Shown here: piece after piece, positions 48,961-57,042 of the stretch
How the letters are laid out: the number at the start of each line of letters is the position of its first letter
How positions within the stretch are numbered: the first letter of the stretch is position 1
From: Solimonas sp041659605
Lineage (GTDB): Bacteria; Pseudomonadota; Gammaproteobacteria; Nevskiales; Nevskiaceae
Direction: 5' to 3'
Length of the DNA: 64,000 nt
Assembly: GCA_041659605.1 (NCBI GenBank)
Contig: JBAZXW010000018.1
Location: 25,010 to 89,009 of the forward strand
Notes under the pieces: model-generated
Databases searched by the model: none
What the model saw: the letters and a program-made list of their open reading frames with translations, nothing else
Told to the model about the DNA's origin: nothing
Translations under genes and position numbers: made by a program

Positions 48961-49206
48961 ATGAAAGCAATGGCATCGTTGGTGCTGTGCCTGGGCCTGT
49001 GCCTGTTGGCGGGTTGCGCAGGTTCGTCTGGCCAGACATCGACGGCGGGCAATGCCGCGCCGGCCGGCGAGACGAGCTGCGAGGCCGTCTGCAGCGGCGG
49101 TTCCTTCACCGTGACCTGCCCGGCCGGATCGAGAGCGGTGTGTAACTGTACCCATGATCCCTACGCGGTGTGCTCGGGTCCCACCGGCTACAAGCCAGTT
49201 CGCTGA
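48961..49206 (+). CDS. Small cysteine-rich lipoprotein
   Basis: 81 residues. Lipobox LLAGC (Cys ~19) followed by a Ser/Thr/Ala linker and a small domain with five or so Cys (SCEAVCSGGSFTVTCPAG, AVCNCTHDPYAVCSG), likely disulfide-bonded in the periplasm. No family recognised. It stands alone after the oxidoreductase gene. Confidence 0.65.
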   Translation: MKAMASLVLCLGLCLLAGCAGSSGQTSTAGNAAPAGETSCEAVCSGGSFTVTCPAGSRAVCNCTHDPYAVCSGPTGYKPVR

Positions 49207-49210
49207 GCCT

Positions 49211-49887
49211 TCACGGGCTGCCGTCGCGCAGCCGCATCAGTGTTTCCCGGTAGGGTCGCAGGCCGGCGGCGAGGAATCCGATCGCCGTGATGTTCGAGAA
49301 TGTGCCGACGATCAGGATCGACCAGCGCAGCGCGTTGTCGTCGCGGAACACGTAGTCGGTGCAGACGGCGACCGCGGTTGGGCCGATGCCCAGGCCGATC
49401 AGGTTGACGATGAACAGGTACACCGCCGAGGTCTAGCCGCGCATGCGGTTGGGAACGATTTCCTGGACCGCGGCCGCCGCGGCGGGAAGTAGTCGGCGAT
49501 CATCGAGTACGCGGCGGGCGAGAGCGCCGCTTCGCCGACGCCGATGCGGTACAGGAACAGCTGGCCATAGTGCTTGGCCGTGCCGCACAGCGCAGTCATC
49601 ACGCTCCAGACGACGACGCCCGCGGCGATCAGGCCGCGACGGTTCTTGCTGTCGGCGATGCGGTCCAGCGGAATGCCGAGGATGGTGTAGAAGATCGCGA
49701 ACGAGAAGCCCATCAGCAGGCTCATCTGCGTGTCACTGATGCCCAGGTCGCGGCGGATCGGGCCGACCAGCAGGTTGAGAATCTGCCGGTCCACGAAGGA
49801 GAGCACGTAGGCGATCATCAGGATCGCGACGACCAACCACGCGTAGGCCTCGCCGTCGGGCGATGCCGGCGTGTGCTGCTCGTTCAT
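49211..49887 (-). pseudogene. MFS transporter (Spinster-like) remnant: internal deletion, frameshift and nonsense codon
   Basis: The 5' part (49887 back to ~49485) reads as the first four or so helices of an MFS permease (AYAWLVVAILMIAYVLSFVDRQ, GFSFAIFYTILGIPLDRIAD, AALSPAAYSMIADYFP). The frame then shifts. The C-terminal part reads AAAVQEIVPNRMRG, a TAG codon where relatives normally have Gln, then TSAVYLFIVNLIGLGIGPTAVA and the last helices to 49211. About 200 residues of the middle of a normal ~430-residue permease are missing. The gene cannot make a working transporter. Confidence 0.85.
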
Positions 49888-49905
49888 TGACTCTCCCCCG
49901 TTTGT

Positions 49906-49929
49906 CGCGGCCGGTGGGTGGCCGCCTAC
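49906..49929 (-). repeat. Single REP (family 2), degenerate
   Basis: GTCGCGGCCGGTGGGTGGCCGCCTAC, one minus-oriented half with CTAC at the right end. It lies just upstream of the broken MFS gene. Confidence 0.6.
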
Positions 49930-49938
49930 ACCGGCTGA

Positions 49939-50670
49939 TCAGGCGTCCAGCCAGTGCGACAGATCGGTATTCAGATAGCGCCCCAGCGACTCGATGCGCG
50001 CACGGTACAGAGCCGTTAGCTCGGCGCGCAGAGCGGCGGGCAGTTCGACGCTCGGACCGGCGCGGACGCGCCGCTGCAGCTGTCCTGCATCAAGACTTTC
50101 CAGTGGTGCCGCGTCGATGCCGATGTGCGCGGCAACCGCTCGCAGGACGCCGAGCGGATCGGTCTTTAGCTCGTCGTAGAACAGCACGCGGATCTGCTCC
50201 GGCGCGAAGACCGCGCGCCAGCGCCGCAGCGTGGTTTCGTAGTCGCCGCGCGCCTGCGAAGCGCGTGAGCGCAGCAAGGGAACAAACCAGGATTCGTCGA
50301 CCTGGTCGATCTCGTCGTCTTCGAGCTGGGCATCGTCGAGCGCCATGCGCGCCGCCGCCCAGGCGCGGTCGATCGGATTGCGCAGCGCGAACAGGATGCG
50401 CACCTCGGGGAACTGCGCCCGGATCTGCTCGACGTAGCGGGCTTCCAGCACCGCGTACGCCGGCGTCATGTCGCCAAGGCGCTTGCCGGCGACGTCGGCG
50501 AACTTGCGGCGGTAGCCGTCGATGTCATCCGGCCGCTTGCCGCGCTGCACCCAGTCCCAGTAATGCGCCTCCTTGCCGGCGGGAAACAGGACCTCCGGAT
50601 GCGGCACCAGCTGGCTGTGCAGCCAGCTGGTGCCGGCCTTCTGGGCGCCGATGCAGAGAAAATCAAGCAT
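49939..50670 (-). CDS. Sulfotransferase family protein (heparan-sulfate-type fold)
   Basis: 243 residues. The canonical PAPS 5'-loop FLCIGAQKAGTSWLHSQL is at the N-terminus, followed by KEAHYWDW and GDMTPAYAVL. The canonical 3'-phosphate site ALRNPIDRAWA and the later FYDELKTDPLGVLRAVAAHIG complete the fold. This is the best match to a true sulfotransferase among the four such genes in the window. It lies outside the compact glycan run; polysaccharide or lipid sulfation is possible. Confidence 0.88.
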   Translation of the reverse strand: MLDFLCIGAQKAGTSWLHSQLVPHPEVLFPAGKEAHYWDWVQRGKRPDDIDGYRRKFADVAGKRLGDMTPAYAVLEARYVEQIRAQFPEVRILFALRNPIDRAWAAARMALDDAQLEDDEIDQVDESWFVPLLRSRASQARGDYETTLRRWRAVFAPEQIRVLFYDELKTDPLGVLRAVAAHIGIDAAPLESLDAGQLQRRVRAGPSVELPAALRAELTALYRARIESLGRYLNTDLSHWLDA

Positions 50671-50685
50671 GGCGCTCGACGCTCA

Positions 50686-51129
50686 TCAGCGCGGTTCGAC
50701 GTACCACCATTTGCCGCCGTCGCGCACCCAGGTCTCGACGACGCGGCTGAAGGTTTCGAACGTCGTGCCGGGCGCGCCGCCCTCAGCTTCGAAATACAGC
50801 AGCACGACGACCTTGGCCGAGTCCGGCGTCGCGGGATCGATTTCGGTCTTGTAGATCTCGACCCGCTTGCGCTTGAGCTGCGCCGCGTACTGGTTCTTCA
50901 GGTGCACCAGGTCGTAGGTCTGGCGATAGGCCGGCGACGCGAACTCGTACACGGCATCGAAATTGACCGCGATGATCGCGTCCCAGCGCGCGAGGACGCG
51001 CTTCTCGATCTTCTTCTGATCGGCGGCGATCCGGGCCACAGGATCCGTTTCGCCGAACACGGCACAGCCTGGCAGCGCGATCGCGCACAGCAGGGCCGAC
51101 AACGCAAGAAAGAAATTACGGATTCGCAT
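50686..51129 (-). CDS. Lipoprotein of unknown function
   Basis: 147 residues. Lipobox IALPGC (Cys ~22); GGAG precedes the ATG. The body is a compact alpha/beta domain (ARWDAIIAVNFDAVYEFASPAYRQTYD, VVVLLYFEAEGGAPGTTFETF, TWVRDGGKWWYVEP) of the cystatin/NTF2-like type. It follows the parvulin gene on the same strand and may share its transcript. Confidence 0.75.
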   Translation of the reverse strand: MRIRNFFLALSALLCAIALPGCAVFGETDPVARIAADQKKIEKRVLARWDAIIAVNFDAVYEFASPAYRQTYDLVHLKNQYAAQLKRKRVEIYKTEIDPATPDSAKVVVLLYFEAEGGAPGTTFETFSRVVETWVRDGGKWWYVEPR

Positions 51130-51220
51130 CGATTCTCCTGATCACCCGGCAGGGTGAAGGTAAGCGGTTCGGGAACAGCACGCAGCAGACCTGCGCGCTG
51201 CACCGGAAGTTCAGGACGGT

Positions 51221-52174
51221 TTACGGCGTCCCTTGAGTCGCCGGCTGCGATTCGGTCGGTGCCTGGAGCGTCTCCAGCACCCCGCGCAGCGCGGTCAGAT
51301 CGACCTTCGTCGGGTCGGGATAGGCCAACGAGCGCTGCTTGTTGATCGCCGCGGTGACGATATCGGTACGGATCTGCTCGACCAGCTTGTCGTGAACTTC
51401 CTCGTAGCCAAGCTGGCGCGACGGATCGATTTCGAGCAGGCGCACGATATGCGCGCCGAACTGCGTCTTGAATGCGTCGCTGAAATCGCCGACCTTGGCC
51501 AGGTCGAACACCGTGTCTTCGAACGCCGGCGGCGTTTCCTTGTTCTGCTCGATCCATTTCTCGATGACGCCGCCGTTCTTGGCAGATGCGGCATCGGCCG
51601 AATTTTCCTTGGCGAGCTGCGCGAAATCGCCGCCCGCCATCAATTTCTTGTGCACCGCCCTGGCCTGATCGATGGCCGGCGGACGCTTGTCGCAGGGGCA
51701 ATCCCCCGTCGAACTCTTGAACAGCATGTGCGCGACCTTGCGCCGCTCCGGCGTGCGTAACTTGTCCTTCTGCTGCGTGTAACGCTCGCGCGCCAGCGTC
51801 TCGACCTGGCTCATGTCCACGGTCTTCTTGGCGTTCTCCAGCACCGCGCTGGCCAGAATCCGGCGACGCGTATCCTCGAGCTGGCGCTGGATCCGCGGCT
51901 CCTGGTCGAGCCCGAGCCGCTGCGCTTCGCGCATCAGCGCACTGTCTGAATGGACATCGAGCACGCGGTCGATCAGCAGCTTGTCCTCGGAGGCGAGCTG
52001 CTTGAGCTCCTTGGGATCGCGGTTCGCGAAGTAGTTGCGGTAGTCGTCGGTGGTCAGCGACAGCTGGTCGGACTGGCTGATGACCTTGGCGTCGGACCCG
52101 GCGGCCGCCGCCTGCGCCCCTAAGCAGAGGAGGAAGACGGGAAGAATCAGCTTGCCCACATGACTTACTTTCAT
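51221..52174 (-). CDS. Periplasmic parvulin-type peptidyl-prolyl isomerase (SurA/PrsA-like)
   Basis: 317 residues from MKVSHVGKLILPVFLL, signal peptide ending AQAAAAGS. N-terminal helical chaperone region (~30-150), then a rotamase domain (~155-265): VAHMLFKSS, GGDFAQLAKENSADAASAKNGG, FEDTVFDLAKVGDFSDAFKTQFGAHIVRLLE. An insertion with CPC (TGDCPCDKRPPAID) interrupts the start of the domain. It acts on exported proteins in the periplasm. Its position right after the gene for an abundant-looking secreted protein suggests that protein as a client (inference). Confidence 0.87.
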   Translation of the reverse strand: MKVSHVGKLILPVFLLCLGAQAAAAGSDAKVISQSDQLSLTTDDYRNYFANRDPKELKQLASEDKLLIDRVLDVHSDSALMREAQRLGLDQEPRIQRQLEDTRRRILASAVLENAKKTVDMSQVETLARERYTQQKDKLRTPERRKVAHMLFKSSTGDCPCDKRPPAIDQARAVHKKLMAGGDFAQLAKENSADAASAKNGGVIEKWIEQNKETPPAFEDTVFDLAKVGDFSDAFKTQFGAHIVRLLEIDPSRQLGYEEVHDKLVEQIRTDIVTAAINKQRSLAYPDPTKVDLTALRGVLETLQAPTESQPATQGTP

Positions 52175-52209
52175 GGAATACGGATGCAATGAACGGAAGC
52201 AATGGATAG

Positions 52210-52287
52210 AAAAACGCCGACGGGGCTACCGTCGGCGCAGGGTACTTCAGTTTGCTGATTACGGCGGCCCGCGAATGCGGGCCGCCG
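52210..52287 (-). terminator. Double hairpin terminator of the secreted-protein gene
   Basis: On the minus strand, first a perfect 11-bp hairpin CGGCGGCCCGC/GCGGGCCGCCG (52262-52287). A second hairpin CGCCGACGG/CCGTCGGCG (52215-52237) follows and is continued by five T (52210-52214). The second has the form of an intrinsic terminator. Confidence 0.82.
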
Positions 52288-52300
52288 GTCAGTTCACAGA

Positions 52301-54217
52301 TTAACGCACGTAGCCGTGATCGATGCTGCTGGCGAAGTTCTTCGTCACATCACCGAAGTTACGCTGCTTGAGCATGAAGCCGGTGATCGGCAGGCCACGC
52401 GTGACCGTGCCACCCACCAACGGACCCAGGTCCGCATCAGCTTCGGCGTCGAGCGCGATGAACATCCAGCCGGCTTCCGCGGTCAGCGGAGCGGTGTCGA
52501 CGTTGACCGAGTGCACCGGATCGATCGCCGTGCCACCGTTGAAGGTGATCACGTTGGCTTCGAAGCACAGCGAGTCGGTGTCGAGGGTCGGCGGCGGAGC
52601 CGGCGACACGATGACGCCCGGATCGAGCGGGACGATCGTCTGCTCGGCGCGGTCGAAGAACACGAAGCCGATCGTGTTGCAGGACGAAGCCGAAGAGCGA
52701 TCAGCCGGGACGAGCTGCGCGAACGGACGCACGAACGGAGGATACGGCGCTTCTTCGCAGTCAAACGTCAGCGCGTTGGCGTCGTCGGTGTCGAAGTCGA
52801 CGCCATCAGCGCCACCGTCGAGGTCCGTCGTCGTGCAGGCGTCCGGACGACCGAAGGTCGGGACGACCGCGTTGGTCTCGCTCAGCGTCATGCCGAACTG
52901 CGGGCCACGACCCTGGTCGACGTAGAAGCTCTTCGTCGGCAGCGTCACGATCCAGTCGGTCGACACGCCCAGCGCGCTGTTGCTGGACCACTCGTTCAGC
53001 ACAGCGGAGTTCTGCAGCGTCGCCGACACGGCGTCGACACCACGCGGACGTGCATCGGAGGCCACGGTCGCACCGACCGACGTACGCGCGTCAAGCGTGT
53101 TGAGCTCGTCGCTGAACCAGGCGCCGGTCGCCGGGAAGGCGTCGTTCAGGCTCGGCTCCAAGAACGGATACTGAGTCTGCGCCGTCACGAGGTTGTTGCA
53201 GGACTCGCCGTTCACGTTCGGCGTGGCACCGTCCGAGGTGTCGTTCGGCGACCACTCGGTCGGACCGACGATGCCGTTCGAACGGAAGTCGCCACGGGTC
53301 GTCACGCACAGCTTGTCATCGAGCGGCTGCCACGAACCATCCGGGATACCAAAACCGAGCGGGTTGAAGAAGTTCGCCCAGGTCGTGGTGTTGCTGCCCG
53401 CTTCCGTGCCACGGGCGCCGTTCAACAGGCGGAAGTTGAACTTCAGCGCGTTGATCGGCTCGCCCATCTGGCGGGCGGTGTCGAGGATGTAGCGGTTGCC
53501 CGTGTTCGGGTTGGTGGTGACGTTGAACGCCTTGTCGAGGCTCGCGCAGTCGTGCTGCTCGATCGCACGGGCGATGTTGATCGCGCCGGCGAGGCCGGTC
53601 GTGTCGTTACCCGTGTTGCTGCTGACGCCCTCGAGGCCCGTGAGGTTCACCGGGAAAGCCGCATCGGCGTAGAAGTTGTCGGCATAACCCATGACGACGA
53701 ACTCGACATAGCCTTCGCTGAGGCGCTCGATGGCGCCGGCGTTCGGGTTGGCGAACCCAGTGTCGCCGCCCAGACCGCCGTCATCGTTGGTCTGCGTGCC
53801 CGTGCCGCCGGAGAAGCCCAGCGGGTTGAGGCGCTGCGGCGTCGTCGCGACGACGCTCGGGATCGTGCAGGTGACCTTGCCCAGATCGTTGGCCTGGTCG
53901 GTCGCCGCGAACTCGGCGATGCCGTTGGCGTTCTCGCGGACGATGCCGGTGAAGACGTCGAACGACGACAGCGCGACGTTGAAGTCCAGCACGTCACGGC
54001 TGTTGGCGCCTTCGTGGAAACGGACCTTGACGATGATCGGCGAATCGGTCGTGTTGGTGAGGTTGATGAGCGTGGACCAGCCGTCACGCACCGTGTAGAA
54101 CGGCGCGATAGCGACCTCGCCAACACCACCGGTCGTCAGATTGACGGCCGAAGCATTGGACGAGAGCATCGCCGCGGCAATGGCGGAGAGTGCCACTGTA
54201 CTGCGAAGTACTTTCAT
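52301..54217 (-). CDS. Large secreted/surface protein of unknown function
   Basis: 638 residues with a signal peptide (LSAIAAAMLSSNASAVN). The mature protein is acidic, rich in Asn, Asp, Thr and Gly, with very few Lys after the N-terminus, and predicted mostly beta. It opens with GGVGEVAIAPFYTVRDGWSTLINLTNTTD, which resembles an immunoglobulin-like surface domain. Scattered Cys (CTIPS, HDCASLD, SCNNL, DACTTTD, SCNTIG) could form disulfides. A strong GGGAG ribosome site and a double terminator suggest high expression. An S-layer-like or other abundant surface role is possible but not shown; no family recognised. Confidence 0.75.
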   Translation of the reverse strand: MKVLRSTVALSAIAAAMLSSNASAVNLTTGGVGEVAIAPFYTVRDGWSTLINLTNTTDSPIIVKVRFHEGANSRDVLDFNVALSSFDVFTGIVRENANGIAEFAATDQANDLGKVTCTIPSVVATTPQRLNPLGFSGGTGTQTNDDGGLGGDTGFANPNAGAIERLSEGYVEFVVMGYADNFYADAAFPVNLTGLEGVSSNTGNDTTGLAGAINIARAIEQHDCASLDKAFNVTTNPNTGNRYILDTARQMGEPINALKFNFRLLNGARGTEAGSNTTTWANFFNPLGFGIPDGSWQPLDDKLCVTTRGDFRSNGIVGPTEWSPNDTSDGATPNVNGESCNNLVTAQTQYPFLEPSLNDAFPATGAWFSDELNTLDARTSVGATVASDARPRGVDAVSATLQNSAVLNEWSSNSALGVSTDWIVTLPTKSFYVDQGRGPQFGMTLSETNAVVPTFGRPDACTTTDLDGGADGVDFDTDDANALTFDCEEAPYPPFVRPFAQLVPADRSSASSCNTIGFVFFDRAEQTIVPLDPGVIVSPAPPPTLDTDSLCFEANVITFNGGTAIDPVHSVNVDTAPLTAEAGWMFIALDAEADADLGPLVGGTVTRGLPITGFMLKQRNFGDVTKNFASSIDHGYVR

Positions 54218-54602
54218 GACTTGAAACTCCCAAAGGATTGATGAACCCGGATGATCGTCCTGGACCGCTGCAGGTGCCGGACGCTTACTGCTTGCTTCTT
54301 ATAGAACATCCGGCGCGGACTCTACCACAGTCCGTGCGGACTTCTATCCAACCACGAAGGATCGATGAGTAATTGCGATTGAGTCACTGCACCTCCCCAC
54401 CCACCGTTCGTACTGCAGTTGACCAGCACATCTATCAAGGCCCCGCTGACTACGGCGAGTGCCATTGGCGAAACTACGCTCGCGGTTTTTCAGTGTCAAG
54501 AGAATTTGCGTGACATCGCGTACGCCGCGCGAACTGCATCACACAAAGGACTGTCGCGCAGGCTGATGACTCCGAACAGCGACAAGCGGACGCGCGCATA
54601 CT

Positions 54603-54672
54603 GGGCGCGGCCTTCGGCCGCGAGTGCCACGCATGCACACGGAAAAGAATTGCGGCCATGGGCCGCTCCTAC
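54603..54672. repeat. REP pair (family 2), partly decayed
   Basis: Left half GGGCGCGGCCTTCGGCCGCGA lacks GTAG. The right half TTGCGGCCATGGGCCGCTCCTAC is intact. Confidence 0.65.
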
Positions 54673-54691
54673 GAAAAGCGTGCAAGCACAA

Positions 54692-54752
54692 GTAGCCCGG
54701 GCGCAGCCCGGGGTGTATCTGCGCGATCCGTCCCGCGCTGCGCCCGGGCTAC
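54692..54752. repeat. REP pair (family 1)
   Basis: GTAG-CCCGGGCGCAGCCCGGG and inverted partner ending CTAC (54749-54752). Confidence 0.85.
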
Positions 54753-54853
54753 GAAATGCGCGTCAGGGACGCGGGCAGACCGTGCACGTCCAGCCGCTCG
54801 CGCCATTGCGGGTCAACCCAGCGCGCGCCAAACAGCCAGACGCATGCGGAGCA

Positions 54854-55420
54854 TTACGCGGAAGGCGTCGCCCACTTGATGTTGCAGCCCATGCTCGGCA
54901 ACTGCTGCGCGTCGGGCGCGCGCCCGGCGAGCACTGCGTCGAGCGCCGCGCGCAGATCCGCGCCCGTGAGCGGAACCTTGTTACCCGGCGAGGAGCCGTC
55001 GAGCCGGCCGCGATAGACCAGCTTCAGCGCGCCGTCGAACAGGTACAGGTCCGGCGTGCATGCGGCGCGGTAGTCACGCGCAACCGACTGCGTCTGGTCA
55101 TACAGATAAGGAAACGGGTAGCCGAGCTGCGCGGCGACGCGCTTCATTTGTGCCGGGCCGTCGTCGGGATAGCGTTCGGCGTCGTTGCTGGAGATCGCGA
55201 CGAAGGCCGCGCCCCTGGGCTGGTAGTCGCGCGCGACCCGCATGAGCTCGGGATTGACGTGCTTCACATAGGGGCAATGGTTGCAGATGAACATGACCAC
55301 CGTCGCCTTGTCGGACTTCAGTTCGGACAGGCTCAGGGTCTTGCCCGATACGGCGTCGGTCAGCGTGAACTGCGGAGCCGCGGTGCCCAGCGGCAGCATC
55401 GTCGAAGGAGTGAGTGCCAT
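54854..55420 (-). CDS. Thioredoxin-fold AhpC/TSA-family protein
   Basis: 188 residues, no signal peptide. Thioredoxin-like redoxin fold: PLGTAAPQFTLTDAVSGKTL, then VVMFICNHCPYVKHVNPEL with a CNHCPYVKH active-site region (two Cys, as CxxC). SSNDAERYPDDGPAQMKRVA and CTPDLYLFDG (cis-Pro region) follow. Proteins of this type are widespread in proteobacteria, and the reductant or substrate is not established. AAGGTGA precedes the ATG. It is divergent from metK across a REP pair. Confidence 0.88.
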   Translation of the reverse strand: MALTPSTMLPLGTAAPQFTLTDAVSGKTLSLSELKSDKATVVMFICNHCPYVKHVNPELMRVARDYQPRGAAFVAISSNDAERYPDDGPAQMKRVAAQLGYPFPYLYDQTQSVARDYRAACTPDLYLFDGALKLVYRGRLDGSSPGNKVPLTGADLRAALDAVLAGRAPDAQQLPSMGCNIKWATPSA

Positions 55421-55431
55421 GCGCGATCACC

Positions 55432-55491
55432 TTAGGAGAGCGGCCCACGGCCGCGATTCCGCACATCATCGCGGCCGTGGGCCGCTCCTAC
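55432..55491. repeat. REP pair (family 2)
   Basis: GAGCGGCCCACGGCCGCGAT, spacer, and inverted ATCGCGGCCGTGGGCCGC ending TCCTAC. It lies between the divergent thioredoxin-like gene and metK. Confidence 0.85.
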
Positions 55492-55533
55492 AATGACGCC
55501 CGCCGCTGGCCCCCGCTGCCGAGGTTCATTAGA

Positions 55534-55560
55534 ATATCCGTTCATCCGTATGAACAGATG
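55534..55560 (+). promoter_or_regulatory. Upstream box of metK shared with ahcY
   Basis: 27-base element with 20 identities to the element at 57639-57665 before ahcY. Both begin ATATCC and then carry CATCCG-N6-CRGAT, an imperfect palindrome. Here it lies 76-102 bases before the metK start. The metK and ahcY products make SAM and recycle SAH, so a SAM- or SAH-responsive repressor (SahR-type) is a reasonable inference. The regulator gene is not in the window. Confidence 0.55.
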
Positions 55561-55635
55561 TCGACGCACGGCGATTCGTCCATGCGGCGCTGCCTTGCTG
55601 TATTCCCATTTCACCGATGAGTTGAGGTCCACGAC

Positions 55636-56850
55636 GTGAGCCAGGTCCACCACAATTATTTGTTCACTTCCGAGTCCGTTTCCGAAGGCCACCCGGACAA
55701 GGTCGCCGACCAGATTTCGGACGCGGTGCTCGACGCGATCCTGCTGCAGGACAAGCGCGCGCGCGTGGCCTGCGAGACGATGGTGAAGACCGGCGTGGCG
55801 ATCGTCGCCGGCGAGATCACCACCAGCGCCTGGATCGATCTTGAAGCGCTGACGCGCAAGGTCATCACCGACATCGGCTACACCTCGTCGGCAGTGGGCT
55901 TCGACGGCGCCACCTGCGGCGTGCTCAACCTGATCGGCAAGCAGTCGCCCGACATCGCGATGGGCGTCGACCGCAAGAAGCCGGAAGAACAAGGCGCGGG
56001 CGACCAGGGCCTGATGTTCGGCTACGCGACCAACGAGACCAAGGAGCTGATGCCGGCGCCGATCTACTACTCGCACCGCCTGGTCGAGCAGCAGGCCAAG
56101 GTGCGCAAGGCGAAGAAGGGCGGCCTGCCCTGGCTGCGCCCGGACGCGAAGTCGCAGGTCACGCTGCGCTACGAGAACGACGTCGCCGTCGGCATCGACG
56201 CGGTCGTGCTCTCCACGCAGCACAACCCGGACGTCAAGCTCAAGAATCTGCGCGAAGCGGTGATGGAAGAGATCATCAAGCCGGTGCTGCCGGCGAAGTG
56301 GATCAGCAAGCAGACCAAGTTCCACATCAACCCTACGGGTAATTTTGTGATCGGCGGCCCGGTCGGCGACTGCGGCCTCACCGGCCGCAAGATCATCGTC
56401 GACTCCTACGGCGGCTGGGCCCGCCACGGCGGCGGCGCGTTCTCGGGCAAGGATCCGTCCAAGGTCGACCGCTCGGCCGCGTATGCCGCGCGCTACGTCG
56501 CCAAGAACATCGTCGCCGCCGGCCTCGCCGACCGCTGCGAGGTGCAGGTGAGCTACGCGATCGGCGTCGCCGAGCCGACGTCGATCATGGTCACGACCTT
56601 CGGCACCGGCAAGATCAGCGACCACGCGCTCGACAAGCTGGTGCGCAAGCACTTCGACCTGCGCCCCTACGGCATCAGCAAGATGCTCGACCTCGTGCAC
56701 CCGATGTACCAGGCCACCGCCGCCTACGGCCACTTCGGCCGCAAGCCCTACGAAGTGACGCTCGCCAACGGCGAAACCTTCACCGCGTTCTCGTGGGAGA
56801 AGACCGACAAGGCCGAGGCGCTCGCCGCCGACGCGAAGAAGATGAAGTAG
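55636..56850 (+). CDS. metK: S-adenosylmethionine synthetase
   Basis: Makes SAM from methionine and ATP. 404 residues from GTG 55636 with GAGGT upstream. Family signatures: SVSEGHPDKVADQISDAVLD, GAGDQGLMFGYA (the ATP-binding hexapeptide region) and GGGAFSGKDPSKVDRSAAY (P-loop-like). Cytosolic tetramer in the family. It is followed by a REP, a clear terminator, and then the RAYT remnant and ahcY. The stop codon TAG abuts the first REP, sharing its last G. Confidence 0.97.
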   Translation: MSQVHHNYLFTSESVSEGHPDKVADQISDAVLDAILLQDKRARVACETMVKTGVAIVAGEITTSAWIDLEALTRKVITDIGYTSSAVGFDGATCGVLNLIGKQSPDIAMGVDRKKPEEQGAGDQGLMFGYATNETKELMPAPIYYSHRLVEQQAKVRKAKKGGLPWLRPDAKSQVTLRYENDVAVGIDAVVLSTQHNPDVKLKNLREAVMEEIIKPVLPAKWISKQTKFHINPTGNFVIGGPVGDCGLTGRKIIVDSYGGWARHGGGAFSGKDPSKVDRSAAYAARYVAKNIVAAGLADRCEVQVSYAIGVAEPTSIMVTTFGTGKISDHALDKLVRKHFDLRPYGISKMLDLVHPMYQATAAYGHFGRKPYEVTLANGETFTAFSWEKTDKAEALAADAKKMK

Positions 56851-56871
56851 TAGCCCGGACGCAGTCCGGGG
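56850..56871 (+). repeat. Single REP (family 1)
   Basis: GTAG-CCCGGACGC-AGTCCGGGG directly after the metK stop codon, sharing one base with it. Confidence 0.8.
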
Positions 56872-56880
56872 TTGCGCCAA

Positions 56881-56911
56881 CAAAGGCCGCCGCAAGGCGG
56901 CCTTTGTTTTT
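56881..56911 (+). terminator. Rho-independent terminator of metK
   Basis: Perfect 11-bp stem CAAAGGCCGCC/GGCGGCCTTTG with GCAA loop, followed by TTTTT (56907-56911). Confidence 0.92.
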
Positions 56912-56926
56912 GTCACGCGCACATAT

Positions 56927-56979
56927 GTAGCCCGGACGCAGTCCGGGGAGGTGCGCGACCCGGACTGCGTCCGGGCTAC
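56927..56979. repeat. REP pair (family 1) upstream of the RAYT gene
   Basis: GTAG-CCCGGACGC-AGTCCGGGG and a near-perfect inverted partner ending CTAC, 63 bases before the RAYT start. Confidence 0.88.
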
Positions 56980-57042
56980 TTCAACGCAGAACTGAGACTT
57001 TTGCACTCCCCCGCTCAGCGCCCCGAGGAATACGCTGCCGGC

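Larger units (their letters stand above)
54218..54853. other. Long intergenic region with REP relics and a gene remnant
   Basis: 636 bases without an intact gene. 54218-54420 is the upstream region of the secreted-protein gene, with an inverted repeat GGACT...AGTCC near 54313-54331. 54420-54600 shows nothing recognisable. 54603-54672 is a decayed family 2 REP pair and 54692-54752 a family 1 pair. 54749-54853 reads on the minus strand as a 34-codon open segment (LFGARWVDPQWRERLDVHG is its core) ending in a TAG supplied by the REP. It begins directly after the thioredoxin-like gene stop and may be the end of a lost gene. Confidence 0.6.

Noticed and set aside
50508..50516. GGCGGTAGC, resembling the core of the RfaH ops element found in polysaccharide operons
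   Set aside because: It lies inside the coding region of a minus-strand sulfotransferase gene, on the opposite strand, and not in a leader; chance match.
56872..57042. Upstream extension of the RAYT frame
   Set aside because: It translates the metK terminator and a REP pair; RAYT homology begins at MVQYRRS.
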